A DNA stretch of 64,000 bases from CAWDVH01 sp963805705 (GTDB taxonomy: Bacteria; Actinomycetota; Actinomycetes; Streptosporangiales; Streptosporangiaceae), in NCBI GenBank assembly GCA_963805705.1, contig CAWDVH010000001.1:2294001-2358000 (forward strand), given 5' to 3'. Of the stretch, positions 9,619 through 18,116 are shown piece after piece (within the stretch, counting starts at the first letter, position 1; each line of letters opens with the position of its first letter). The position numbers and the translations under genes were made by a program. Under the pieces are notes generated by a model that saw only the letters and a program-made list of their open reading frames with translations, ran no database searches and was not told the origin of the DNA.

Positions 9619-10785
9619 GTGGTGGCGTTCTTTGCCGTGCTCGGCACGGCCAACGGCGTCTGGCTGGCCAGGATCCCGGCCGTCAAGCAGCACCTGCACC
9701 TGTCCGACGGCACGCTGGGACTCGCGCTGCTGGCCGCGCCCGCTGGCCTGGTCCTCGTCGTCCTGCTCGCCGGCCGGATCGTCGACCGGATCGGGAGCCG
9801 GCGGCCGGTCGTGACCGCCGGATTCTGCGTCGCGCTGCTGCCGATCTCACTCGGTCTCGCTCCGAGCATGGCGGCACTGATGGCGGGCCTGTTCGCGTTC
9901 GGCCTGGCCGGCGGGATGCTGGACGTGGCGATGAACGCCCAGGCCGTGCACGTCGAGCGCGGGTACGGGCGCCCGCTGATGACCTCGTTCCATGCCTGTT
10001 ACAGCTTCGGCGGCCTGGCGGGATCACTGTTCGGCGGCCTGTTCGCGTGGGCCGGGGTGAGTCCCGCGGTCAACTTCCTGGCCGCCGGGGTGCCGCTGGC
10101 CGCGGTCACGCTCCTGGCCGGGCCGCGGCTGCTGGGGGAGCAGTCGATCCGGAAGCAGGAGCAGGCGGCCAGGCCCGTCCCCGCCGCTGGCCCCGAGCCC
10201 GTCGGCACGGGCCGGCCTCGCTGGTCGGTGCCGGTGCTGATACTCGGCCTGCTGGCCCTGTGCTCCCTGCTCAGCGAGGGGTCAGCCGATGGCTGGAGCG
10301 CTGTCTACCTGCACGACAGCGTGGGCACGTCGGCGGCATTCGCGGCCCTGGGTTACGCCGCCTTCTCGGTCATGATGGCAGTCGGCAGGCTGACCGGCGA
10401 CCGGCTGGCGCTGAGGTTCGGGCCCGTCGCGCTGGTCCGCGGCTGCGGCCTGCTGGCCGCGGGCGGCCTGGCCGTGGCGCTGATCAGCGGCGACCCGGTG
10501 GGTGCCCTCGTGGGCTTCGCGCTGTTCGGCACGGGCCTGTCGTGCACGTTCCCGCAGCTGCTGTCGGCCGCGGGCAATGCCGATCCCGCCCACCCGGCCG
10601 TCGGGATCGCGCGGGTGGCGGGCCTGGGCTATGTCGGCATGCTGGGCGGCCCCGTCCTCATCGGGGGCCTCGCCTCGGTGGCCGGGCTCTCGGTCGCCCT
10701 GGGGGTGCCCGTGATCCTGGCGCTCTGCATCGCGGCCGGGGCGGGCGAGGTCAGGCCGCGCCGGGCACTGCGGGCTCCGAGGTAG
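9619..10785 (+). CDS. MFS transporter
   Basis: 388 residues with about 11-12 hydrophobic helices. The conserved start GTANGVWLARIPAVKQHL, the loop 2-3 motif GRIVDRIGSRRP near residue 52 and the later TGDRLALRFGP repeat identify the major facilitator superfamily, closest in style to the YbjJ/fucose-permease-like group. The substrate cannot be told. The GTG at 9619 (or GTG 9622) is the first plausible start downstream of the promoter; no strong ribosome site is visible. The open frame extends upstream without a good start codon. Convergent with the flavin oxidoreductase at 10843. Confidence 0.85.
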   Translation: MVAFFAVLGTANGVWLARIPAVKQHLHLSDGTLGLALLAAPAGLVLVVLLAGRIVDRIGSRRPVVTAGFCVALLPISLGLAPSMAALMAGLFAFGLAGGMLDVAMNAQAVHVERGYGRPLMTSFHACYSFGGLAGSLFGGLFAWAGVSPAVNFLAAGVPLAAVTLLAGPRLLGEQSIRKQEQAARPVPAAGPEPVGTGRPRWSVPVLILGLLALCSLLSEGSADGWSAVYLHDSVGTSAAFAALGYAAFSVMMAVGRLTGDRLALRFGPVALVRGCGLLAAGGLAVALISGDPVGALVGFALFGTGLSCTFPQLLSAAGNADPAHPAVGIARVAGLGYVGMLGGPVLIGGLASVAGLSVALGVPVILALCIAAGAGEVRPRRALRAPR

Positions 10786-10842
10786 CAGGCCAGAGACCAG
10801 GCACAGGCCACCAGGCATAGGCCACCAGGCGGCACGTCGGCG

Positions 10843-12408
10843 TCAGGAGCGGGGGCGCAGGATCGACATGGCGGCGTTGTGGCCGCCGATGCCGCTGACC
10901 CCGCCGCCGCGGCGGGCACCCGCCCCGCAGACCAGGACCCGCTCATGCGGGGTCTCCACGCCCCACCGGCCGACGTCGGCCGGGTCCTCAGCGAACGGCC
11001 AGGCCAGGTCGCCGTGGAAGATATGGCCGCCGGGCAGCCCGGCCTCGGCCTCCAGGTCGACGGGGGACTTGACCTCCAGGCACGGCCTGCCGTCGGCGTC
11101 GGACAGCAGGCAGTCCTCGATCGGCTCAGCCAGCACGGAGTTGATCGCCCGCAAGGTCGCCCGCAGCGCGGCCTCGCGGGCGCCCGAAGGGTCGTCCCGG
11201 AACAGCCGCGCGGGCATGTGCAGCCCGAACACGGTCAGGGTCTGGGCCCCGGAGGCAGCGAGCTCGGCACCGAGGATCGAGCTGTCGGTCAGCGAGTGGC
11301 AGTACGCCTCGCACGGGGCCGCCGCCGGGATCTGGCCGGCCGCGGCCTGCCGGTAGGACTCCTCGAGCGTCGCGTATCCCTCGTGCACATGAAAGGTCCC
11401 CGCGAACGCCTCGCGCGGGTCGGCGGCGCCATCGCGCAGCCTGGGCAGCCGGGACAGCACCAGGTTGACCTTGAGCTGCGCCCCCTCCGGCAGCTGCGCT
11501 CCCTCCGGCGGCGCCTGGCCCTCCCCGAGCAGGCGGGCCAGGATCACCGGCGCCACGTTGGCCAGGATGTGCCCGGCGCCCACCGAGTACTCGCCGTCGC
11601 CGTCGCGCACCTGTACCTCGCCGGCCGGGTCGATGCCGGTCACCTCGGCGCCGGTCCGGATCTGCGCGCCCGCGGCCAGCGCGGCGTGCCGCAATGCGTC
11701 GCTGACCGCGCCCATCCCGCCCACCGGCACGTCCCACGCGCCGGTCCCGTTGCCGATCACGTGATACAGGAAGCAGCGGTTCTGCAGCAGGCTGGGGTCG
11801 GCCGCCCTGGTGAAGGTGCCGATCAGCGCGTCGGTGAGCACCACGCCGCGGACGGTGTCGTCGGCGAAGTCCCGCTCGAGCATCCCGGCCAGCGGGCTCT
11901 CGATCAGCGCCTCCCAGCTCGCGTCGTCGGCGACCAGCGCCCGCATCTGCGCGCGGGAGCGCAGCGGCTCGGTCATGGTCGGGAACATCCTGGTGGCCAG
12001 TGCACCGGTCGCGGCGTACAGGCGCTGCCAGGCTTTCCAGTCGGCTTCGCCGCCGGTCAGGCTGCGAAACGAGGCCGCTGTCCGCGCTGCGCTGGCGCCA
12101 TCGACCAGCAGGCCCGAGGTGCCGACCGGGGTGTAGGACGCGATCTGGCGGCGCCGTAGCTCGATGCGCAGGCCAAGGTCGGTCACGATGCTGCGCGGCA
12201 GCAGGCTCACCAGGTAGGAGTAGCGCGACAGCCGGGCGTCGACGCCGGGGAACGCGCGCGCGGAGATAGCGACCCCGCCGACCTGGTCGAGCCGCTCGCA
12301 GATGAGCACCGAGCGCCCGGATCCGGCCAGGTAGGCCGCGGCGACGAGGCCATTGTGGCCGCCGCCGACGATCACTACGTCGTACCTGGACTGGCGCATC
12401 TCTTCCAC
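10843..12408 (-). CDS. Phytoene-dehydrogenase-like FAD oxidoreductase
   Basis: 521 residues. The N-terminal FAD dinucleotide fold VVIVGGGHNGLVAAAYLA starts near residue 10, followed by VGGVAISARAFPGVDARLSRYSYLVSLL and a C-terminal FAD block HIFHGDLAWPF ... VLVCGAGARRGGGVSGIGGHNAA. This is the phytoene desaturase/PYROXD2-type amino-oxidase fold. No carotenoid genes are nearby, so a desaturase role in pigment synthesis is not supported and the substrate is unknown. ATG 12408 and ATG 12399 (two codons before RYDVVIVGGG) are alternative starts. It is divergent from the DUF2630 gene, with about 110 bp between. Confidence 0.85.
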   Translation of the reverse strand: MEEMRQSRYDVVIVGGGHNGLVAAAYLAGSGRSVLICERLDQVGGVAISARAFPGVDARLSRYSYLVSLLPRSIVTDLGLRIELRRRQIASYTPVGTSGLLVDGASAARTAASFRSLTGGEADWKAWQRLYAATGALATRMFPTMTEPLRSRAQMRALVADDASWEALIESPLAGMLERDFADDTVRGVVLTDALIGTFTRAADPSLLQNRCFLYHVIGNGTGAWDVPVGGMGAVSDALRHAALAAGAQIRTGAEVTGIDPAGEVQVRDGDGEYSVGAGHILANVAPVILARLLGEGQAPPEGAQLPEGAQLKVNLVLSRLPRLRDGAADPREAFAGTFHVHEGYATLEESYRQAAAGQIPAAAPCEAYCHSLTDSSILGAELAASGAQTLTVFGLHMPARLFRDDPSGAREAALRATLRAINSVLAEPIEDCLLSDADGRPCLEVKSPVDLEAEAGLPGGHIFHGDLAWPFAEDPADVGRWGVETPHERVLVCGAGARRGGGVSGIGGHNAAMSILRPRS

Positions 12409-12517
12409 CTTGCCTGGTCAGGTCGCAGGCGGCCGCGGCGATGGCCGCAGCCGGAGCGGGCCGCCACGGCCAGGGCCGCGCGAGCGCGGATCCGGCTGGC
12501 CCCCTACGGTTAGTGAT

Positions 12518-12763
12518 ATGGACGACAAGCAGATCCTCGGCCACATCGATGAGCTGATCAAGACCGAGCACGACCTTCGCACCAGACTTGCCGCGGGCGA
12601 GCTGTCCAGCGACGAGGAGCACGCGCAGCTGCGAACCGCCGAGGAGGAGCTTGACCAGTGCTGGGACCTGCTGCGCCAGCGCCGCGCCCGGCGCGAGTTC
12701 GGCGAGGACCCCACTCAGGCCGCATCCCGCCCGGTGCCCGAGGTCGAGGGCTACTGGCAGTAG
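12518..12763 (+). CDS. DUF2630 family protein
   Basis: 81 residues, starting MDDKQILGHIDELIKTEH. The central EEHAQLRTAEEELDQCWDLL and RQRRARREFGEDP and the ending VEGYW are characteristic of the actinobacterial DUF2630 family, which is uniformly about 80 residues long. Highly charged, predicted all-helical, no membrane segment. Function unknown. The start at 12518 is fixed by family length; the longer open frame upstream runs into the opposite gene's promoter. Confidence 0.9.
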   Translation: MDDKQILGHIDELIKTEHDLRTRLAAGELSSDEEHAQLRTAEEELDQCWDLLRQRRARREFGEDPTQAASRPVPEVEGYWQ

Positions 12764-12773
12764 CAGTCCCCGC

Positions 12774-12790
12774 AGCCCGTCCCGCGGGCT
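12774..12790 (+). terminator. GC hairpin after DUF2630
   Basis: AGCCCG (12774-12779) and CGGGCT (12785-12790) form a 6-bp stem with a 5-nt loop, 10 bases after the DUF2630 stop and before a convergent gene end. There is no T-run, as is common in high-GC actinobacteria. Confidence 0.35.
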
Positions 12791-12826
12791 CGGCCGCAGC
12801 CGGCCCCGCCGCCGGAGGGCGGCTCC

Positions 12827-14041
12827 TCACTGGCCCGCGAGCCCGGCCGCCAGGTCCAGCTCGCGGCTGAACATGGCGGTGAAGGCCGCCGCGTCGGCGG
12901 CACGGGGATTGGACGGGGTGCTGGTGTTCTGCGCTGCCTTCTCGCCGAGCAGCTGCAGGTCCTGCGCGCGGATCAGCCGGTGCAGGGGCGGGACATCGAG
13001 ATCGCGGTTGAGCTGCCGGACGAATCCGATGGCCAGGCGGGCCATCTCCGCCGTGCCCAGCGGTCCCCTCTCGATGCCGAAGGCCGCCGCCAGCCGGGCG
13101 TACTTCTCCGAGCTGGCCGGCAGGTTGTACTCCATGATCGGCGGCAGGCTGCGGGCGCAGCAGTAGCCATGCGGATGGCCGTACTGGCCGCCGATGGCCT
13201 CGGCCAGGCAGTGTGCTCCGGCGACGTCGGTGAGGCCGACCGCCAGTCCCGCGGCGAGGCTGCCCTGGGCCATGCCGCACCGGGCCTCGACGTCGCCGGG
13301 CTGCGCGAACGCTCGCCGGATGTACTGCGCCACCAGGCGCGCGCCTTCCAGCGCCAGTGCGTCCGAGGCAGGCGTGGCCAGCCGGCCGTGCAGGGCATCG
13401 ATGGCATGGGACAGCGCGTCCAGGCCGGCGGCGGCCGTCAGCGACGGCGGGCAGGTCGCGGTGAGATCCGGGTCGACCAGCGCGACGCGCGGGCAGTTGC
13501 GCAGGTCGAACAGGTTCATCTTCTTCTTGCGGGCCGTGTCGGTGATCACCGCCGACGGGCTCACCTCGCTGCCGGTCCCGGCCGTCGTCGGGATCGCCAG
13601 GACCGGGAGCGGGTCAGCGCGCAGGGCCCCGAAGTCCTCCCAGTCGCGCGGGTGGCCGCCGTTGGCCAGGAGCAGCGAGATGCACTTGGCCGAGTCGATC
13701 GCTGATCCGCCGCCCACGGCGACGAAGGCCCCGACTCCGGCGCCGCGGGCGAGCTGCGCGCCGGCCAGGCAGTCGGTGTCGCGGGGATTCGGCTCGACCT
13801 GCCGGAAGTCCAGGACCTCCAGGCCGGCGCCGGTCAGGCGATCGATGACCGGCGCCAGGAGCCCCGCGGCCGCGACGCCGGGATCGGTGACCACCATCAC
13901 TTTCGGCGCGCCGAAGCGGGCCGCCTGCACCCCGGCCTGGCCGGCGATGCCGCGGCCGAAGAGCACCCTGGTCGGCATCCAGAACTCGCCGTCCGCGGTG
14001 ACGCCCTCGCCGCGCCGGGTCAGCGCCGGATGAGCCGTCAT
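12827..14041 (-). CDS. Iron-containing alcohol dehydrogenase
   Basis: 404 residues of the group III Fe-ADH fold: an N-terminal ADP-binding part with GVGAFVAVGGGSAIDSAKC near residue 110 and IPTTAGTGSEVSPSAVITD near 150, then the metal-binding half with GLDALSHAIDALHG near 205 and HCLAEAIGGQYGHPHGYCCA near 285, which carry the expected Asp/His ligands. It oxidises an alcohol or reduces an aldehyde with NAD(P); the substrate is not deducible. Its ATG overlaps the stop of the upstream agmatinase (ATGA), so the two are translationally coupled. That suggests handling of an aldehyde or semialdehyde from the same catabolic route. Confidence 0.88.
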   Translation of the reverse strand: MTAHPALTRRGEGVTADGEFWMPTRVLFGRGIAGQAGVQAARFGAPKVMVVTDPGVAAAGLLAPVIDRLTGAGLEVLDFRQVEPNPRDTDCLAGAQLARGAGVGAFVAVGGGSAIDSAKCISLLLANGGHPRDWEDFGALRADPLPVLAIPTTAGTGSEVSPSAVITDTARKKKMNLFDLRNCPRVALVDPDLTATCPPSLTAAAGLDALSHAIDALHGRLATPASDALALEGARLVAQYIRRAFAQPGDVEARCGMAQGSLAAGLAVGLTDVAGAHCLAEAIGGQYGHPHGYCCARSLPPIMEYNLPASSEKYARLAAAFGIERGPLGTAEMARLAIGFVRQLNRDLDVPPLHRLIRAQDLQLLGEKAAQNTSTPSNPRAADAAAFTAMFSRELDLAAGLAGQ

Positions 14042-14994
14042 GACCGCAGGCTCAGCAGCGTGATCATGTCGAAGATCACCGTCGCGGCGGCGATGGACGT
14101 GATCTCCGCATGGTCGTAGGGGGGCGCCACCTCGACCAGATCGGCGCCGATGAGGTTGATGCTGGTCAGGCCGCGCAGCACGCGCAGGAGCTCCCGGCTG
14201 CTGAGGCCGCCCGCCTCGGGTGTCCCGGTGCCCGGCGCGAACGAGGGGTCAAGGACGTCGATGTCGACCGACAGGTAGACCGGCAGGTCCCCGACGCGCT
14301 CCACGATCGCGTCGATCGCCCCGCCGACGCCGAGGGTATCGATGTCGCTGGCCCGGATGGTCCTGAAGCCGAAGCCCTGGTCGTCAGTCAGGTCGGCCTG
14401 GCCGTAGATGGGGCCGCGGATGCCGACGTGCACCGAGTGGTCCTCGACCAGCAGGTTCTCCTCGAAGGCCCGGCGGAAGATCGTCCCGTGAGTGATCGGG
14501 GCACTGAAGTAGGTATCCCAGGTATCCAGGTGGGCATCGAAGTGGATCAGGGCGACCTGGCCGTGCTCGCGGACCACCGACCGGAGCATCGGCAGCGCGA
14601 CCGTGTGATCGCCGCCGATCGCGATGACCGTGCGCCCGCCGTGGATCAGGTCGCCCGCATGCCCGCTGATCTGCTCCATCGCCGAGTCGATCGAGAACGG
14701 GGTGACGGCCACGTCCCCGGCGTCGACCACCTGGATCTCGCTGAACGGAGTGGAGCCCAGCTCGACGTGATGCCCGGGCCGCAGGTGCCGGGACGCCTGC
14801 CGGACGGCCATCGGGCCGAATCTCGCGCCCGGCCGGTAGGACACGCCGTTGTCGAAGGGCACCCCGAGGATGGCCACGTCGTAGTCGGGGACCCGGTCGA
14901 TCTCCGGCAGCCGCGCGAACGAGCCGGCCCCTGCGTACCTGGGCACCAGCCTCCCGTCGACCGGTCCGACGGGCTCGTGCGTCTGCTTCGGCAT
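14038..14994 (-). CDS. speB: Agmatinase/ureohydrolase
   Basis: Binuclear manganese hydrolase of the arginase/agmatinase superfamily, 318 residues. All metal motifs are present: GGDHTVALP near residue 135, IHFDAHLDTWDT near 160 and SVDIDVLDPSFAPGTGTPE near 235. GVPFDNGVSYRPGARFGP near the N-terminus is typical of agmatinase (agmatine to putrescine plus urea), although guanidinobutyrase or another guanidino substrate fits equally. It is the penultimate gene of a minus-strand run of transport, SDR and deaminase genes, in keeping with guanidino/amine nitrogen catabolism. Overlaps the next gene by four bases. Confidence 0.88.
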   Translation of the reverse strand: MPKQTHEPVGPVDGRLVPRYAGAGSFARLPEIDRVPDYDVAILGVPFDNGVSYRPGARFGPMAVRQASRHLRPGHHVELGSTPFSEIQVVDAGDVAVTPFSIDSAMEQISGHAGDLIHGGRTVIAIGGDHTVALPMLRSVVREHGQVALIHFDAHLDTWDTYFSAPITHGTIFRRAFEENLLVEDHSVHVGIRGPIYGQADLTDDQGFGFRTIRASDIDTLGVGGAIDAIVERVGDLPVYLSVDIDVLDPSFAPGTGTPEAGGLSSRELLRVLRGLTSINLIGADLVEVAPPYDHAEITSIAAATVIFDMITLLSLRS

Positions 14995-15040
14995 GGCATC
15001 TCCCGTGTGTGCGGTTCGCGTGCGGTCAGGTGCGTCGGGT

Positions 15041-15070
15041 CGGGGTCAGGTCAGGTCAGGTCAGGTCAGG
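15041..15070 (+). repeat. Pentanucleotide tandem repeat (GGTCA)n
   Basis: About five to six uninterrupted copies of a 5-bp unit (GGTCA/TCAGG) in the gap between the SDR stop and the agmatinase start. The last copies reach into the SDR stop codon. A simple repeat that could vary in length. Confidence 0.8.
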
Positions 15071-15845
15071 CCCGGGTTCGGGTCACGCCGCCGCTCGGCT
15101 GCAGGATCTGCCCGATCACGGCACTGGACGCCGGCCCGGCCAGGAAGGCGACGGCGCCCGCGATGTCCTGCGGGCTGGCCAGCTGCCGGACCGGGATCTG
15201 GGCCCGGTACTGCTGGCGCATCTCATCGAGGGAGATGCCGAGGTCGTCGGCGTCGACCTGCAGCTGGTCGGTGTCGATGTAGGCCGGGGCGATCGCGTTA
15301 GTGAGAATGCCCTGAGGGCCGAGTTCCCTGGCCAGGCCCTTGGTCAGGGCGATCAGGCCGGCCTTGGACGCCGCGTAGGCGGTCGCGTTGGGGTGGCCGA
15401 TCACCCCCCAGCCCGAGGCGATGATGACGATGCGGCCGTAGCGGGCCGCGCGCATCGGGCCGATGACCGCCTGGATGAGCCGGAAGTGCCCGGACAGGTT
15501 GACGTCGATCTGCCGCCACCACAGGCCAGGGTCAGCCGCCAGGAACGGGCTCATGGCCATCGCCGCGGCGTTGGCCACCAGGACCTGCACCGGGCCTGCA
15601 CGGCCGCCGATCGCGCCGATCATCTCCGCGGCGGCCGCCGGGTCGGATATGTCAGCCGGGACCGCCATGCCGCCGATCCGTTTCGCAAGGTCGGACAGCC
15701 GCCCGTCGTCGGCGATGTCGTTGACGGCGACCGTGTAGCCGTCGGCGGCGAGCCGCAGGGCAGTCGCGTGGCCGAGGCCGCGCGCGGCGCCGGTCACCAG
15801 GGCCACGCCGCCGTTGCCGTGGCCCTGGTGAGATTGCCGCGGCAT
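15066..15845 (-). CDS. SDR-family oxidoreductase (FabG-like)
   Basis: 259 residues of the classical short-chain dehydrogenase/reductase fold. The cofactor motif is VTGAARGLGHATAL near residue 18, VLVANAAAMAMSPF (NAG-like) near 95, the catalytic Ser in IVIIASGWGVIG, and YAASKAGLIALTKG (Tyr-Lys pair) near 165. It ends AFLAGPASSAVIGQILQPSGG. It starts one base after the stop of the preceding SDR, so the pair is surely co-translated. It probably oxidises a hydroxyl intermediate in the pathway served by the upstream permease; the substrate is unknown. Confidence 0.88.
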   Translation of the reverse strand: MPRQSHQGHGNGGVALVTGAARGLGHATALRLAADGYTVAVNDIADDGRLSDLAKRIGGMAVPADISDPAAAAEMIGAIGGRAGPVQVLVANAAAMAMSPFLAADPGLWWRQIDVNLSGHFRLIQAVIGPMRAARYGRIVIIASGWGVIGHPNATAYAASKAGLIALTKGLARELGPQGILTNAIAPAYIDTDQLQVDADDLGISLDEMRQQYRAQIPVRQLASPQDIAGAVAFLAGPASSAVIGQILQPSGGVTRTRA

Positions 15846-15846
15846 C

Positions 15847-16545
15847 TCAGATCACCGCCCCTGCGTTGGGCGAGAGCACTTCGCCGCAGTACATGGAGCC
15901 CTCGACGGCCAGGTAAAGCACCGCGTCGGCGATCTCCGCGGGCGTGACCAGCCGGCCGAGCGGCAGCGTGGCCAGGTACTGCGGCTGGCGCCACAGGGAG
16001 TCCTGCGCCAGCAGCGGGGTGTCGGTCGGGCCGGGCGCGACCGCGTTCACCCGGATGCCGGTCTGCGCCACCTCCATCGCCAGCGACTTGATGAAGCCGA
16101 GGACCGCGCCCTTGGCCGCCACGTAGTGCAGGTCGGTGGCGCTGCCGGCCAGCGCCAGCTCGGAGGAGATCGCCACGATCACGCCCTGGTCGCGGGCCAG
16201 CATGTGCGGCAGCACGGCCGCGCAGGTGTGAACCGTGCCGCCGAGGATCACCGCGAGCATCCGGTCCCACTGCTCGCGGGTGATCTCGGCGACGTCGATG
16301 CCTTCCTCGTAGTACCCGGCCGCGCTCACGGCCAGGTCGAGGCGGCCGAACCGCTGCGCCGCCGCGTCGACGGCCGCGGCGACGCCCGCCCGGTCGGTCA
16401 CGTCCACGGTCGCGGGCAGGTCGGTATCGGACTCATGCAGGTCGATCCCGGCCGTGCGCCAGCCCTGGCCGCGCAGCCGGGCCGCGCACGCCGCGCCGAT
16501 CCCGCTCGCCGCGCCGGTGATGACCGCCGCCGGCGCCTCGCTCAT
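15847..16545 (-). CDS. SDR-family oxidoreductase
   Basis: 232 residues. ITGAASGIGAACAARL is the cofactor fold near residue 10, LDLAVSAAGYYEEG the NAG-like block, IVAISSELAL the catalytic Ser, and HYVAAKGAVLGFIKSL the Tyr/Lys pair near 150. VNAVAPGPTDTPLL is the usual C-terminal substrate-loop segment. The ATG at 16545 overlaps the permease stop (ATGA). Paralogous to the next SDR (15066-15845), though only moderately similar. The pair may act on consecutive steps or both stereoisomers; this is inference. Confidence 0.88.
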   Translation of the reverse strand: MSEAPAAVITGAASGIGAACAARLRGQGWRTAGIDLHESDTDLPATVDVTDRAGVAAAVDAAAQRFGRLDLAVSAAGYYEEGIDVAEITREQWDRMLAVILGGTVHTCAAVLPHMLARDQGVIVAISSELALAGSATDLHYVAAKGAVLGFIKSLAMEVAQTGIRVNAVAPGPTDTPLLAQDSLWRQPQYLATLPLGRLVTPAEIADAVLYLAVEGSMYCGEVLSPNAGAVI

Positions 16546-18029
16546 GCGCCTGGCTCGCCGGCGGCCAGGGGACCGAGCCTCGCGGCGGCCGGGCCCGGAT
16601 TCCCCGGGCCGCCAGGCCGGAAGATCCGGGCCGAGACCACGATCCCGAGCACGCCGAGGATGCCGGTCATGATGAGCAGGCCCCAGTTCAGGTACCAGAC
16701 GCCGTAGATCGGCCTCGGCCACGCGATATTGATCGTCTCCAGCGTGATCCATACGGCGGCGATGTAGGTGACCGGGTTGCTCCAGATGCCCAGGGAGAAC
16801 TCGCCCGGCGTCCACGCGCCGCGCCGCCGCAGGTAGACCGCCCCGAGGATCGGCAGGGCGTAGGAGATGTAGAAGCCGGCGTTGGCGAACGACAGCAGCA
16901 GGGCGTAAATCTTGGACGTGCTGATGAACAGCAGCGAGCCGGCGATGATCGCGGTCAGGCCGATGGCGTAGCGGGGCAGGTGCTCGCGGCCGGACAGCCT
17001 GCCGAGCAGCCGGGCTCCGGGCAGCACCTTGTCCCGCGCGCTGGCCCAGATGGCCCGGGTGACCGCGGCCTGCACGCCGATCAGGCTGGCCGCGAAGCCG
17101 ACCGTCAGCATGATCAGCAGGACCTTCCCCGTGGCCGAGCCCAGCCGGGTCTCCAGGGTCGTGGCGATGGGGTTCGCGTCCTGGCCGGAGATCACCGCGC
17201 CGATGTCGGGCACCGACAGGACGATGCCCAGGCTGGCGTACATGACCAGGATCCCGGCCACCAGCAGCGACAGCGTGATGGCCTTGGGCAGGACCCGCCT
17301 GGACTCCCTGACCTCCTCGGCGATGGAGCCCGCCGACTCGAATCCGAGGAACGAGAATCCGACGAAGGCCACCACGCCGAAGAAGGAGCTGAACAGCCAG
17401 TGCGTGCCGTGACCGGTTCCGGCGGAACTGAACAGCACCGAGAACGGATTGGTCCGGTGGAAGAACAGCAGCGCCGTGCCGATGCCCAGCGACGCGATCA
17501 GCTCGCAGGTCATGCTGATGTAGAGCAGCGTCCTGAGCAGCTGGCGGCCGATCATGTTGGCGGCCGAGCCGAAGGCCAGCACGCCCAGCCCGGTCAGCAC
17601 GGTGACGCCGTAGCTGGGCGCGTTGACGCCGAACGCGCCGAGCAGGAACTGCGCGGCGGCCAGCGACAAGGCCGACAGCGCCAGCGTGAGGCCCCACATG
17701 TAGGCCCAGCCGGTGAACCACCCGTACCGCGGCCCGATCAGCTCACGGGACCAGGCGTACACGCTGCCCTGGAATGGCCATTTGGAGACCAGCTCCCCGA
17801 ACACCCCGGTGACCAGCAGCTGCCCGATGAGCACGATCGGGAAGGCCCAGAAGAACGCGGGCCCCGCGGCGATCAGGCTGATGGCCAGGACCGAGTAGAT
17901 GCCCACGATCGGCGAGACATCGGAGAACGCGAGCGCGAACGCCGAGCGAAGGGTGAAGTCCCTGACGGGCCTGGCGCCCAGGTCGCTGATCGCCGGCTCG
18001 GGAAGGCCGGTGCTGGCCGTCTCGGACAT
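16542..18029 (-). CDS. APC-family amino acid/amine permease
   Basis: 495 residues, about 12 hydrophobic helices. Family features are the start FALAFSDVSPIVGIYSVLAISL (helix 1, unwound region), WPFQGSVYAWSRELIGPRYGW near residue 65, and FSFLGFESAGSIAEEVRESRRVLPKAI near 225 (helix 6 with the conserved E-E). It is an amino-acid/polyamine/choline-type importer; the substrate is not resolvable. It is the first gene of a coupled string (permease-SDR-SDR-agmatinase-ADH), which argues that those enzymes degrade what it imports. Upstream, between 18030 and 18116, are only short G-rich repeats. Confidence 0.88.
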   Translation of the reverse strand: MSETASTGLPEPAISDLGARPVRDFTLRSAFALAFSDVSPIVGIYSVLAISLIAAGPAFFWAFPIVLIGQLLVTGVFGELVSKWPFQGSVYAWSRELIGPRYGWFTGWAYMWGLTLALSALSLAAAQFLLGAFGVNAPSYGVTVLTGLGVLAFGSAANMIGRQLLRTLLYISMTCELIASLGIGTALLFFHRTNPFSVLFSSAGTGHGTHWLFSSFFGVVAFVGFSFLGFESAGSIAEEVRESRRVLPKAITLSLLVAGILVMYASLGIVLSVPDIGAVISGQDANPIATTLETRLGSATGKVLLIMLTVGFAASLIGVQAAVTRAIWASARDKVLPGARLLGRLSGREHLPRYAIGLTAIIAGSLLFISTSKIYALLLSFANAGFYISYALPILGAVYLRRRGAWTPGEFSLGIWSNPVTYIAAVWITLETINIAWPRPIYGVWYLNWGLLIMTGILGVLGIVVSARIFRPGGPGNPGPAAARLGPLAAGEPGA

Positions 18030-18116
18030 GAGATCCTCTTCTCCGCGGTGGGACAGGGCAGTGGGGTCAGGGCAGTGGGGACGGGGCGATGGGCACGGAG
18101 CGGTCGGTCAGGTCAC